Shown: positions 11,058 to 21,396, numbered from the stretch's first letter. The stretch: DNA of 64,000 nt from Ryuthela nishihirai (GCA_038380435.1 JAWZYU010000019.1:26499801-26563800), one strand, 5' to 3'. Notes: generated by a model not told the origin, from the sequence alone. A program made the numbers and translations.

Positions 11058-12017
11058 TTAGTTATTAATTTTTTTCATATCTTTCGTCATCCAAGGAGCA
11101 TATTTATTTGGCCTTTGGAACTTCTTAATACCCGTGGGCAAATATTTATTATAGTGATTTATAAAAATATTTATGAAACAATCATATGCTTCATTTACAT
11201 CGCTGATTAAGTAAAGGAATTGCCAATCAATACAATTTAATTTATATTGCAATTGCAGAATATTATTGTCATCGATTTCTCTATATCTATAACTGCTAGG
11301 TAGCATTTGAAAATTTGTCCTTTGGACCAGAAAAAACGTGGGGAAATGATCTGCAATTTTTGACATCAGAACTCCATTTTGGCAATCTACATTCGAAATT
11401 CCATAATCAATTAGTGTAGAACTTTGATTTCCAACTCTTGTTGGTAATCCACTGTTTAAAACAAAACAATCATATGAATTAACTAGGTCTATTAAATTTA
11501 ATACATTTTTATCTTGGTTCATAATATCAAGGTTATAGTCACCCATTAATATAAAGATCGATTTCAGTTTAAGTAATGAGTTTAAAACAAATTCTAGATG
11601 TGACAAAAATAATTGTACATTACCCTGAGGTGGTCGATAAATACTGCCCACAATCAGATTTCCTGATTTAGCAAGCAAAATCTCGTAATCATCAGTAATA
11701 ACTGACAAATTGTTTAATATTTTGAAAGAAAAGCTTTCTCTGAAATAAAGTGCTACTCCTCCACCTTTGCGAGCCTCTCTTCCCAAACCTACAGCAGTAT
11801 AACCATTGATATGTGGAATATTGTTATTTTGCCATGTTTCCACAAATACAAGAGAATCAAATAGAAAACTACTACTTTCTAAAGTTACCAAGATCTCATC
11901 AAGGTTTTTATACAGACTTCTACAGTTGAGTGAGAAAATAGAAAAAGTTGATTTATTAAAGCAATTACCATAAATCAGACTGAGATTTTCAGACTGAACA
12001 TAATTAGGTGTAGCCAT
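11058..12017 (-). CDS. LINE ORF2 N-terminus: AP-like endonuclease
   Basis: Starts at ATG 12017, only 43 bp after ORF1 ends. The 319 open codons cover the endonuclease/exonuclease/phosphatase fold. Motifs are FSLNCRSLYKNLDE (N-terminal Asn motif), SLVFVETW (catalytic Glu), GGGVALYF, GSIYRPP, MGDYNLDI (Asp/Asn motif), and KIADHFPTF (Asp-His motif). It would nick target DNA to prime reverse transcription. The frame then breaks near 11058 in a lysine-rich linker (APWMTKDMKKINN). Because all endonuclease signatures are kept, the lesion is probably recent. Confidence 0.85.
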   Translation of the reverse strand: MATPNYVQSENLSLIYGNCFNKSTFSIFSLNCRSLYKNLDEILVTLESSSFLFDSLVFVETWQNNNIPHINGYTAVGLGREARKGGGVALYFRESFSFKILNNLSVITDDYEILLAKSGNLIVGSIYRPPQGNVQLFLSHLEFVLNSLLKLKSIFILMGDYNLDIMNQDKNVLNLIDLVNSYDCFVLNSGLPTRVGNQSSTLIDYGISNVDCQNGVLMSKIADHFPTFFLVQRTNFQMLPSSYRYREIDDNNILQLQYKLNCIDWQFLYLISDVNEAYDCFINIFINHYNKYLPTGIKKFQRPNKYAPWMTKDMKKINN

Positions 12018-12060
12018 TATAAGATTAAAGATATTTCACTGTGAACAAAAAAAAAAATAC

Positions 12061-13086
12061 TTACAATGAGAACAAATCTTGTTCAGATTTAACAAGGCGG
12101 CATTGTGCTCCGTTTTCCTTTCTTAGAAATATTTTCCCATTTTTTACCCATATATATTTGTATTGTTTTTCTATTTTGACTCTTCTTGCCTTGTGGAAGA
12201 GATCTCTATAAAATCTTGACAAATGTTCGTTGATGTAGATTATATGCTTTTCGTTAACAATACCTACATCTTTGGTATTCAGATCACGATGTCCTTTTAC
12301 TTTGTCAAGAAAAGCATCTCGTAGGGCTCGGTCTTTAAACTTTGCTAAGATTGTACGTGGACGTGTTGAAGTCTCTTCCTTTTTAAAAATTCTGAAACAT
12401 TCCAGTACCTCTTGGGATTTAAAGTTAACATTTAGGAAATTAGCAATTTTCCCTACGATGTTCTTTGCATTTTCTTGTAATAATTCGGGTATACCTTGAA
12501 TTTCTAAGTTGCACACATTGCTTTCCTGTTCCAAATCATTTACCCTTTCTGATAAATTTTCGATCGTATTTTCCAATTTCTGATTCTTAGCTAATAAATT
12601 CTTATTTTCATGTCTGCAGAGAACCAAGTCCTGAGTGACATTTTCAACCCTATCTCGCAATTCATCATATTTTCCTGATAAAAAATCTAATGATTTGGTA
12701 AGTTCCACGATATTGTTCTTCAGGTCACCCATGCATTCAATCATTGCCTGTTTAACCGAATGGTATATTAAAGATTTAATTGATGCCATTTGTTCGGAAC
12801 TGAAGCCTTGATCTCTCTCCAAGGATTCAGCGAAAGTTGAAGAAGCACCTGACGCAGCATACTCAATATCTTGCGACCTGGCAGGGGAAGCATCAGAAGA
12901 CTTGCATTTCATACACTTCCATTTGTTTTTGCGTTCTGCAGAAAATTTGCGAAAGTTATCTTCTGTAATATTTGCACAATAGTAGTGAAATTGGCTTCTA
13001 CAGGCCCCTTTACATCTGATGGAATCTGAGCGTTTGTCAGTCGTCTCTAGAACTTCATTCCCACAGATGGCACACGAGCCTTGCAT
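12061..13086 (-). CDS. LINE ORF1: PHD-finger, coiled coil and FP-C-like protein, intact
   Basis: I choose ATG at 13086 because the zinc finger follows immediately. The protein is about 341 residues. Residues ~5-55 hold a C4HC3 PHD-type finger (CAICGNE, RCKGAC, FHYYC, WKCMKC). About 95-190 is a long hydrophilic coiled coil (ELRDRVENVTQDL, ENTIENLSERVNDLEQE). The C-terminal ~150 residues (LEIQGIPE, RTILAKFKDRALRDAFLD, INEHLSRFYRDLFHKAR, YIWVKNGKIFLRK) look like the domain shared by many arthropod LINE ORF1 proteins and the baculovirus FP protein C-terminus (recalled). The expected role is RNA binding and ribonucleoprotein assembly. It has no internal stops, so this ORF is intact. Confidence 0.85.
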   Translation of the reverse strand: MQGSCAICGNEVLETTDKRSDSIRCKGACRSQFHYYCANITEDNFRKFSAERKNKWKCMKCKSSDASPARSQDIEYAASGASSTFAESLERDQGFSSEQMASIKSLIYHSVKQAMIECMGDLKNNIVELTKSLDFLSGKYDELRDRVENVTQDLVLCRHENKNLLAKNQKLENTIENLSERVNDLEQESNVCNLEIQGIPELLQENAKNIVGKIANFLNVNFKSQEVLECFRIFKKEETSTRPRTILAKFKDRALRDAFLDKVKGHRDLNTKDVGIVNEKHIIYINEHLSRFYRDLFHKARRVKIEKQYKYIWVKNGKIFLRKENGAQCRLVKSEQDLFSL

Positions 13087-13457
13087 TGCTGAGGAATTTA
13101 GAGTTGAAAACTGCAACGTACGGAGAGAGCGTCGTCGTCCTACAGCGTGGGTGTCCTAGATGCAGTGCGTTAACGGAATTCTTATGCGCATGCGCGTGAA
13201 ATGATCAGTGTGAGACAAGGGGCACGCCGAGCTGACCAACGTTAGGCTTAACTAAATGACTAGTTCAAAGTTGCAAAGATTTAATGAGGTAGTTCTCGAG
13301 ATGGGCAAGAAAGATATCTAAGGAATTAAGCAAATCTTTAAAACATTAAATATAAAGGTTTAAACTCACAGAGCGACGAATTATCATGCTATTAAGTGAT
13401 ATAATATAAGAGCTATCAGAACCACATCCTGCTTTAACATGCTGCCATCTAACATTC

Positions 13458-13515
13458 CGCCCATTGTGTGCAAAAAAGTGCCGTTCAGAGGTTAAGCAAC
13501 CCAACCTTACCTAAC
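13458..13515 (+). repeat. SINE-A 3' end fragment
   Basis: CCATTGTGTGCAAAAAAGTG, then GTTCAGAGGTTAAGCAACCC. Only the last ~55 bp of the element is present. Confidence 0.75.
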
Positions 13516-13631
13516 TCGTAACCTTAGGCCCTCGCGTTTAATAGAAGTACTAGAGCGACTTTAACATTTACCATTTTTAGGGGGAAGAAAAATGGTGGGT
13601 TGTTTTTTAATAGCCTATGTCACTCCCCGCG

Positions 13632-13862
13632 TCACAAGCATTTATTTGCCGTATAGCTTATTTTCAACATTAGCGTTCCCCTTCTGCAAAAAAACGCAAA
13701 GAATTTCTCGTTCTTCTGTGTGGATTCGGAGGTGTCTTCAAGATAATTATTCCTCTGAAAAATTCTTTCACAACAAATGCATTTGTAGGGACAACCTGCA
13801 GAATGGATGAGCATATGATTCTTGATATTGGATGATATATCGGTAAAGGATAAAATGAACAA
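13632..13862 (-). pseudogene. Decayed C2H2 zinc-finger fragment
   Basis: The minus-strand frame reads ...NHMLIHSAGCPYKCICCERIFQRNNYL, giving the end of one finger (H-x3-H), a linker-like spacer, then C-x2-C and the F/L hydrophobic spacing of a second finger. The expected histidine pair of the second finger appears in another frame (HLRIHTEE), so one frameshift separates Cys and His ligands. A further Cys is seen downstream. C2H2 fingers are DNA-binding domains of nuclear regulators. This could be a host exon remnant, a processed pseudogene, or part of a zinc-finger-bearing TE. It sits alone with no neighbouring exon. Confidence 0.5.
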
Positions 13863-13887
13863 GGTTATCTCCTGTCTTTACCTGGGG

Positions 13888-14273
13888 CAAGGGGGTGGCT
13901 CAGTCGGTAGCGCGCCAGGCTCATAATCTGTAGTTCCCAGGTTCGAGTCCCAGCTGGGTCAGCGTTGAGATTTATCTCCACAAAATTTCCCCGCCGTGCC
14001 CACGGTCAGTAGGGGACACCGATGGGCTTGAAAAGGCCGCCGCCCGTCGGATGGGATGTTAAGCCGTGGTCCCGTGTGCATGAGAGACATACCCTGTGCA
14101 CGTTAAAGAACACACTGGATGGCCTTGACGGGAGGCTACCATCTGTCTCCCAACAGCTGTTCCAGTGGGTCCCCTCCCCCAACCTTCTCTGAGCCTTCGG
14201 GGTCCTTGTGGCCTGGCCATTCAGCCCATGGTGTGCAAAAAAGTACCGCTCAGAGGTAAAACAATCCAATCCA
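13888..14273 (+). repeat. SINE-A, full length
   Basis: Complete head, central domain and tail (GGGGGTGGCTCAGTCGGTAG to GGTAAAACAATCC). Little divergence from other young copies. No clear target-site duplication. Confidence 0.93.
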
Positions 14274-14275
14274 AA

Positions 14276-15620
14276 CCAGCATCCTGTTCAAAGGCAATGA
14301 TGACCATGTTTGATTGACGCCCACCCTTCATCAAGAAGCAGATTTCTGACAACCTCGAAGCACTTCCTTTGGAAAAGTATCCTCTTGGTGCCTTAGCTGG
14401 TTAAGCAAATAAAAAAAAAAGCTAATTTATATGTATTCAAGAAAAGTGTAATTGTGAAGTTACCATGATAACACAAGAATTAGGACGACTGAGTTTTTCT
14501 ATGTCGTTATATTACATTTGGTATAAAGCTAAAGAAAAACATGAACTTTGCATTGAAATAAAGAAATAAAACAAAATTGGACGGTCTTAGTAACAAAATA
14601 TGATATTATTATTTCCTTTCGTTGGTATACAAACTCAGTGCTTTATACATACCATAATAATGAGAAAAATCTTAAAGATATAAACACAGTATAAATTGAA
14701 AAAACGCAATTTCTGAGACATTCTAATTGTTCATTACATATATAAATCAACGACATCATGTATAAACGTTTTAAAACATTAACAGATAGACGAGGAAACG
14801 TTTTGATCCATAACTAATATTTAGTCGTTTCAATGGTCAGAAATTTTTAAAAAAAGGTGCTTAAAAAATGTGTACACAATGCATTTCATGTTTAATGAAA
14901 ATAATGTAAGCAAATTAAGCACTTTCATTTTTACCCTTTCTAAACAACCCACTCCTTTCTTTATATTTATTACACGATAACATAAAAGATAAAATGAATT
15001 TTTTTCGGTAAAATAAAAATTAGTAGTTATAGTTTGGAGTCTCGAATTTATAGAAAAAAATATATCGTACAACCTCTCTCAGGGCAGTAGCGATGGATGT
15101 GTTCAGCAAACTGGTATTTAAAATGAATTTACCTTCCTTTTGTTATAATGTATTTTTTATGATAATTTATAGAAATTATTTTGCTTTAAAAACCATCGGT
15201 GTAACAATGAAAGAAACAATTCTATTCATAAGTAAAGAAACAGTTCTATTCCTAAGTAAGGCTGATAATGCAACGATTAATATCTCAGTAAAACGAAAGG
15301 GACTAAAAATCGTTTAGTGGTGCAAATCACATTTACTCTTCATTCCAGCAAAACTCACATTTTTTACACCTATTATTGAAAATAAACGTCGACGAAATAA
15401 AGCTACTTGAAAATGAAAAATCCTCTTTTCCTTTGTGATTTCGTATTACTCTAAATTCTCTAAAGCATAGAGCAAAAATAGTTCAAATATTGCTGGTATT
15501 TATACATAGGAATTTAAAAAATATATTTACTGTATAAAAAAGACATATATGTATAATATACTGCACAAACCTTCTACTATGGCATATAAATTGCAGTTTT
15601 CTACGATACCCGGTTATAAA
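14276..15620. other. No gene recognised
   Basis: AT-rich, with no supported ORF. 15573-15600 contains a short SINE-B-like phrase (CCTTCTACTATGGCATATAA). Confidence 0.4.
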
Positions 15621-15623
15621 ATA

Positions 15624-16232
15624 CAGGGTGATTCAAAACTTATCGTTCAAATTTCGTGGGGAGGTAGGGAATACGTCAGGAAACCGATTTCACATAGGAA
15701 AGTATGTCCGCAAACGTCATCTACATGAACAAAATGGACAAGTAAAGTGAACACAAGGAAACAGTACAGTTAAGTGGTAACGAATGTGACTTTTATTCCA
15801 ACAAGGTAAAGTACAGGTTCACAGTAGGTGCTCAAAATTGCGACCATTTACACGGACACAGGATTCACAGCGCCGTTGCATTGACCGCCGAACATTTTCA
15901 AAAACGCCTGGCATATCACGGACAATGCCTGCGGCGGCCACTATTCGTGCAACAAGGTCCATTTCACTGTCGACGGGGGTCTCGTACACATGGTCTTTCA
16001 TGGCCCCCCACAAAAAGAAATCCAGGGCCGATAAATCAGGTTACCTGGGTGACCAAGCGATCGCTGATGACAGCGGGAGTGGTCGGGCGAGCTGTACACT
16101 GGTTGGGTACACACAGCGCCCTCTACATACGCATGCGTACATTTGCGGACATACTTTCCTATGAGAAATCGGTTTCCTGACGTATTCGCTATCTCCCCAC
16201 GAAATTTGAACGATAAGTTTTGAATCACCCTG
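15624..16232 (-). mobile_element. Non-autonomous mariner/IS630-superfamily element with about 95-bp TIRs
   Basis: Outer ends are CAGGGTGATTCAAAAC and its complement, flanked by TA on each side (15622-15623 and 16233-16234), the target expected for Tc1/mariner-type insertion. The inverted repeats run about 15624-15718 and 16138-16232 with few mismatches. The interior on the minus strand (16013-15819) encodes only the last ~60 residues of a transposase (DHVYETPVDSEMDLVARI, then CVRVNGRNFEHLL), so it is an internal-deletion derivative of an autonomous parent. Confidence 0.88.
15819..16013 (-). pseudogene. Transposase C-terminal fragment inside the mariner-like element
   Basis: 64 residues. W-G-x-(M/L)-K-D-x-V-Y-x-T-P-V near the start and R-C-x-x-C-x-R-V-x-N-G-x-x-F/I-E-H-L at the end match the terminal segment of a mariner-like transposase group widespread in arthropods (recalled). 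The DDE catalytic region is absent. The transposase would have bound the element's ends and moved it, but this remnant cannot. Confidence 0.75.
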
Positions 16233-16741
16233 TATATCGTAAATGTCAAAATCAAATGAGATCTGCAGGACTAATTATTTTTCTGAAACACTGCATTACA
16301 GCATATGAAATTAATACAAATTTTGTTAGTGTTGATATGATGGAAATTAAATTTAAACTTAAAAATTTAGTATTTATTTTAATGGCATTTTATAGATTAC
16401 ATTCATATTTCTTCTTCTTCTTCAACATAAGCTATTATTCCGGAAATCACTCGGGGCCTTTCGCCCCTCTCATCCGGAAATTCTTTTAAGAATGGTCCGT
16501 GCAGTATGTCGGAGAGTTCTCCCAACTGCGTCTAGAAAACCAAAATTTCAAAAGCAAAACCATAAAATTGCCAATAGTCTTAGATTGGCGGTCAAATAAA
16601 CATTCCATAAGCATTCCAGAGTTCTCTGAAGGAAGGAGGCAGTTCAGTAGAAACTGGAAGTTCTTGATTAACATTATTAAAATTTTAAAGAGCATTCAAT
16701 CTCCTAATGCAGAAACATCGTGGCACTATTTGGGCACTAAA

Positions 16742-17101
16742 TCAAATTCTGTCAATCAAATTAGTATCCTTTAAAAACTGTAAAATTAATTTAAAAGTAT
16801 ATTTTCTTTTTATCAAATATTGGTGTCTGAGTAGATCTTTGACTGTAAATTCCTTAATTCCAATTTCTTCCAGTGAGTGAAACATTTGATCTCTATGAGT
16901 ATCAAATTTGCTGCAATTAAGTAACACATGAGAAACTGTTTCTTTTGTTCTACATGTATCACAGGAAGATGACTCAGCTCTGTTCATCTTATGCATTTGA
17001 TCATTCAGTCTTGTGATCCCTGTTCTGAGCCTGGTAATGGTCACTATGTCGTTTTTAGTCAGTCCGAAATCTTGAAATGGATCAATGGTTTGACCAATCA
17101 A
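16742..17101 (-). pseudogene. LINE ORF2 C-terminal zinc-knuckle segment
   Basis: 119 residues. LRTGITRLNDQMHKM precedes a C-x2-C-x7-H-x4-C arrangement (CDTCRTKETVSHVLLNC), the zinc-binding motif at the end of RNase-H-bearing LINE polyproteins. It follows the RNase H frame with a 4-bp overlap in a different frame, so one frameshift separates them. Confidence 0.8.
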
Positions 17102-17607
17102 ACTCCTATATTCAGATGTGAGGAAGAATGAACTTTAAAATAATGCAGAAAATTTCGTTTTAAAATTTGCTTATTTTTGCTCTTATAATAATTGAGACCT
17201 CTTGGAATATTGAGCCAGTTTTCACGTAATAACGCTTCCTTAGCAATTTTGTCAACAATTTCATTTCCTATAACGGCGACGTGGCTGGGAAGGCACTGCA
17301 CATTTAACTCAATACCACTTTTCATCATTTTATTCGCCATCAAAATGTTGCAAAAATGCTCATTGTTGCTAGATCTCCCCGGATCTCCTTGTAAAAATTG
17401 AATAACTGATCGACAATCAGACAGAATAACAACTTTGTCACAGGACAGAGTAGTAGCCCACTTAAGGGCCATTTCTATGGCTACTAATTCAGTTGTGAAA
17501 ACTTCTGTTTGGTCTGGTAGTCTAACTGCTAAATGAATATTCTGATCTGGGATACAAACTGCAGCAGCCGCTCTTCCCTTATCCTTGTTTATAAAGCAAC
17601 TAAGCAT
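17098..17607 (-). pseudogene. LINE RNase H domain
   Basis: 169 residues. TTELVAIEMALKW supplies the catalytic Glu, VVILSDCRSVIQFLQ an Asp, and LPSHVAVIGNEIVDKIAKEA the His-Asp end of the fold. The first Asp (usually in YTDGS) lies upstream of the truncation or is lost. It would degrade the RNA strand of LINE RNA:DNA hybrids. The frame then shifts into the zinc-knuckle part. Confidence 0.82.
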
Positions 17608-17650
17608 ACTTTTATTAATGAACTGGAAAATAAATTAGAAACGGTAAATA

Positions 17651-17726
17651 ATAATAATGTTATATTATTAGGAGATATTAATATTGACTTAAGAGGTGAT
17701 GTTAGTATTAGACATGAATATATTAG
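17651..17726 (+). repeat. 76-bp segment duplicated into the RT region (donor-like copy)
   Basis: It is part of the endonuclease coding region of the LINE at 17610-20650. It reappears at 18754-18829 in the same orientation with only 3 differences. Confidence 0.88.
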
Positions 17727-17961
17727 AGTAATTCTGTCTAATGGTTTTAAGTAGTGTCATGAGATTACTAAGGGGGAATCAAAGATGTATCTTGATCAGG
17801 TGTTTATAAGAAGTATCGCTGTAAATAATGTAAATACTTATATCATTAAGCTACATATTACTAATCATTATTTCATTGGTTTAAACATTCAGTCTAAAAT
17901 AAACGAAAGTATAGAAATTTGAAAAGAAGTACGTAAGATAAATATTACAAAATTAAAAGAA

Positions 17962-18300
17962 TTGTTGAAAGACAAAGATTGGAATAAGGTTGAAATCGAA
18001 AAAGATATCAATAAATCTTCTGAAACGTTTTTATTACAATTACAAATATTAATTGAAAAATCAAAATACACTATACAATTAAAACGGAAAGAAAATAAAT
18101 TGACATCTTGGATGACGGATAGACTTATACACTCTATTAAAAAGCGAAATAATTTATACAAATTGTGGAAAATTCAGCCATTTAATACTGATTTAAATAA
18201 TTATTTTAAAAAGTATCGAAATTTACTGTTGAAATTAATCAGAGAAACAAAGGCAAATTATTACACCAAAAGATTATTAGACCAATATTGCTGTGGAAAG
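17962..18300 (+). pseudogene. LINE ORF2 linker fragment
   Basis: A 113-residue frame with SWMTDRLIHSIKKRNNLYK and LIRETKANYY, the lysine-rich segment that follows the endonuclease in CR1/Jockey-like ORF2 proteins. It belongs to the decayed plus-strand LINE, with no catalytic residues here. Confidence 0.65.
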
Positions 18301-18512
18301 TAGCACTGGAATATAATAAATAAATTACCTGGAAGGAAGCAACATATGCAAATGATTCCAATAGAAATAGAAGTAAATAATGCTATGAATTCCTTTAAAT
18401 GATAATCCGATTCCAAAAGCTGAAAAGTTTAGTAATTGTTTTACAGAAATAATTGGAAAATTTGTAACCGAAATTCCAGAAGCCACTGAACAAAGAAAGG
18501 ATATCCGTATCA

Positions 18513-18839
18513 ATGAATTCGATTTTCATAGATTATTTAACAGAATATGAAATTAATGAAATAATTTTTTCTTTGCAAATAAGAAAGGCGATGGCAGCAG
18601 ATCGCATATCTGTGGAGATAATTAAAGAAATAAAAAAATGTATTTCAGCTATTTTATGTCATCTCTATAATTTATCTTTTCATTATGGATATTTTCCAAA
18701 AATTCTTAAATATTCAACTACAGTACCTGTTTACGAATATGATAAACATCAATATAATAATGTTATATTATTAGGAGATATTAATATTGACTTAAGAGGT
18801 AATGATAGTATTAGACATGAATATTTTAGAAGCCAATAG
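18513..18839 (+). pseudogene. LINE RT N-terminal fragment with internal duplication
   Basis: Residues 1-80 give the RT fingers entry (FSLQIRKAMAADRISVEII, LYNLSFHYGYFPKILK, TTVPVYEYDKHQY). The next expected words are NNYRPIS, but the frame instead runs into a copy of the endonuclease segment (NNVILLGDINIDLRG) at 18754-18829. The RT text then resumes in another frame (SILSVFSKILKKF). The insertion sits at an AATAAT microhomology. Confidence 0.7.
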
Positions 18840-18965
18840 TATATTATCAGTGTTTTCAAAAATATTAAAAAAATTTAATTAAGATTAGATTATCAAATTC
18901 TCTAGACAGAAATATTTTTCTTCTACAAATCAGTTTGGATTTAGTAAAGACACTGGAGCAGAGTA

Positions 18966-19092
18966 TAAAAATAAATAAAAAATACCCCCTCAAGCAGCTG
19001 CTTGCCACAGAGGTCTGACAGGAGCCTGTCAGTTTATATGCCATAGTAGAAGATCTGAGAGGATGGCAGGCCCTCAGCAGAAAAACGACACA
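18966..19092 (-). repeat. SINE-B, 5'-truncated, inside decayed LINE
   Basis: Contains the family's 3' body reversed (TACCCCCTCAAGCAGCTGCT, CAGTTTATATGCCATAGTAG). It splits the RT coding remnant between NQFGF and the first catalytic block. The A-rich stretch on its left is its tail in reverse. Confidence 0.85.
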
Positions 19093-20650
19093 TGCTATAT
19101 TAAAATTAACATCTTCAGTATGCAATGCAATAAATAAAAATTTAAAAACAGCAGTAATATTTTTGAACATAAAGTAAACATTTGACTCAGTTTGACATGA
19201 CATTATAATATAAACCTTGACAGAGCATTTCGAGGGACAGTTTTATTATGGTTTCAGCCTTATTTAAAAATTAGAACTCAAAACGTTAAAATAGGGAATA
19301 ATTACAGTAATGAAAAGAAAAATTAAATATGGTTTTTCCACAAGAGCCTGTATTAGGTTCGATATTATTTATTATTTTTACAAATGATCTTTGTAACCTG
19401 GAACCAAAAGGGGAATTGACAGCATTTGCTGATGATTCTACCCTGATATATACAGCAATTATTGAAAATATTTTGATTGAAAAATAAATGAAGAGTTATG
19501 GAATATTAGAAATTGGTTTATGAAAAATAAGTTGTTTCTAAATGTAGAGAAAACGAAAGATGTATATTTCCGATTGAGACTAAATCAAAGAGATAACTTG
19601 AAAAAGAATTTATTGTAACATAGACTTAAATGCATCGATTATGGATATTCATGCAAGCCACTAGAAAGTGTTGAGTGCTATAAATACATAGGAGTATATA
19701 TGGATAGTAAATCAACTTGGAAGAAACACATTGATTCTTTAATAAATAATTTTAATATAATAATACCACAATTTTTATATCCGAAATTTTGTAAATAATA
19801 CACTTTTAAACCCAATTTATAATCCATGAATTAAATCTGATTTATCATATGGACCAATTTCTTGGGGTATAGTATATCACAGAAATATTAAATCATTAAT
19901 AGAAACTCAGAATAATTAGATGCATTTTGAGGAAAAACAGTTATGATAGCGTTAGACACTTTTATAGTGAATTGCATATATTGCTTTTAAGAAAATTACA
20001 CATATACAATATCACTATATGTATATTTTAAAAAGCACTGGATTGAAAGTAATAGTAAGCATATAAATTAAAATACAAGAATTGCTAAACATGTAAATCT
20101 TACCTCTTTCTAAAAAATATATTGTGTAAAAACATTATATATATTTATATTTATCGCCGAAAATATTTAATACTTTGCCGGGAAATCTTAAAGATGAAAC
20201 AAACTATCTCTGTTTTAAACGGAAATTGAAAATTTGGATTTTTGAATTAGTGATGTCGAAAAACCTCTTTTAAAATGCTAATATCCGTTATGTTAATAAT
20301 TAAAATAATTAATGAAATGTTAATTAAAATGTTAATATCCATATGGTAGGTTTGTGTCTTGTATTTTTGAATTTCTGAATTTCACTGTTTTGGAAATAGA
20401 ATATATTATATAACTAAATGAATACAAATAATATCACATCTATAGATTTTGTATTAAATGTATTGCCTTTTCAAAAACCTTTTACCAAATTGTATAAATC
20501 CACATGCGAGTTACTTGAATTCCTGTGGATGTTATCAATATTCCTTAAGTAGAATGTATAATTTTAGAAAATATATTATGCAAAATGCTTTATATGAAAT
20601 GTATAACTTGTTTATACAATGGGAATAAATGTCTATCTCTATCTATTTCC

Positions 20651-21396
20651 TATCTATTTCCAATGTTATATATTCTCTATCTATTTCCAATACCAAAGAT
20701 GTCCCTTTTATCACTGAGGCAAGTTTCGTATACCCAAATCTTTAAATTCATAAAAAATAAAAAGACCGTCTTCTCAGACGGTCTTTTAATAATAACAGTT
20801 TCTAGAAAATTTTGAAATAAAGAAATTTAAAATGATGTGTTGCAAATAAATTATTTTATAATTAGAGTTCTATTTTTGTTTTATAATTAGAGGTTTTATA
20901 TTTCGACTCGAAATTTTAGAGGTTTCCTAATTATAGGTAGCAAAATTTTATAATGTAAATTTTAATTTGGAGCTTTTCTTTATCCCTGGAAGAGCGTAGC
21001 ATTTTTTTCTTTGGTTGAAAGAAGTTCACGGAACAAAAATCATTGGGAATCACTAATGTAATGCTGTACTGCAAGTTATTATATGTTGTTGGAGGCAGCA
21101 CCATAACTCTGATAGAACATTTAGGCAAGGGACGTCCGTACTGCAGCAAATAGTTAGAAATTCATAATTTCAAATTGTTGTAAACTGCATTCAATTTAGA
21201 ATATTTTTTGTTTGTTCTTTCAGAGAAACTCTAGTAAAATTTCTGAATTCAACCAGCATGTTGTAGTTATACCTATGTATAATACATAGGGTCGTAACAT
21301 AGAAACTTTGCTACTGAAAATCGCAGTGTAGAAAGGTAAGAAAGAATTAAACTTGCAAAGAAAATTTACCGCAAATGAATAAGGATTGAAAGATCC
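20651..21396. other. No gene recognised
   Basis: AT-rich. The short palindrome AAGACCGTC...GACGGTCTT at 20761-20786 is an inverted pair with a small loop. No coding support. Confidence 0.4.

Larger units (their letters stand above)
8790..13245 (-). mobile_element. Nearly full-length CR1/Jockey-superfamily LINE
   Basis: On the minus strand the order is 5' leader (about 13245-13087), ORF1 (13086-12061), then ORF2 with apurinic-type endonuclease (12017-11058) and reverse transcriptase (about 10890-9716 and 9667-9164), then a 3' UTR. The 3' end is a TTG microsatellite (8796-8816, CAACAACAAC on the plus strand) preceded by an AATAAA-like signal. Ending in a short microsatellite rather than poly(A), and lacking RNase H, fits the CR1 group. 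ORF1 and the endonuclease frame are open. The RT frame has a few lesions near 11058, 11010, 10621 and 9670-9716. Low damage implies a comparatively recent insertion. Confidence 0.85.
16405..17607 (-). mobile_element. 5'-truncated I-group LINE with RNase H
   Basis: On the minus strand it comprises an RNase H domain (17607-17098), a zinc-binding C-terminus (17101-16742), then a ~330-bp 3' UTR. The UTR has a small GGGGC/GCCCC hairpin (16453-16467) and ends in a GAA microsatellite (about 16411-16425). No endonuclease or RT is present, so it is 5'-truncated. Its 5' edge abuts the plus-strand LINE beginning at about 17610. Confidence 0.82.
17610..20650 (+). mobile_element. Heavily decayed LINE (endonuclease and RT)
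   Basis: Pieces in order are an endonuclease end (17625-17750, NNVILLGDINIDL), a lysine-rich linker (17962-18300), RT start (18513-18740, AADRISVEIIKEI), NQFGFSK near 18925, a SINE-B insertion at 18966-19092, an 'FLNIK..FDS' remnant near 19150-19190, FADDSTLIY near 19427-19450, a KFLG-like CYKYIGVYMDS near 19670, and a C-terminal 'PGNLKDETN' near 20180. The 3' end is an AATAAATGTC then TCTATC repeat near 20625-20660. Frames are broken many times. RNase H is absent. The clade is probably L2/CR1-like. Confidence 0.75.

Noticed and set aside
12272..12499. Plus-strand ORF within LINE ORF1
   Set aside because: Shadow of the intact minus-strand ORF1, which has domain support.
20761..20786. AAGACCGTC...GACGGTCTT as a bacterial-type terminator
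   Set aside because: It looks like a rho-independent hairpin with a T tract, but the context is eukaryotic and no gene ends here.
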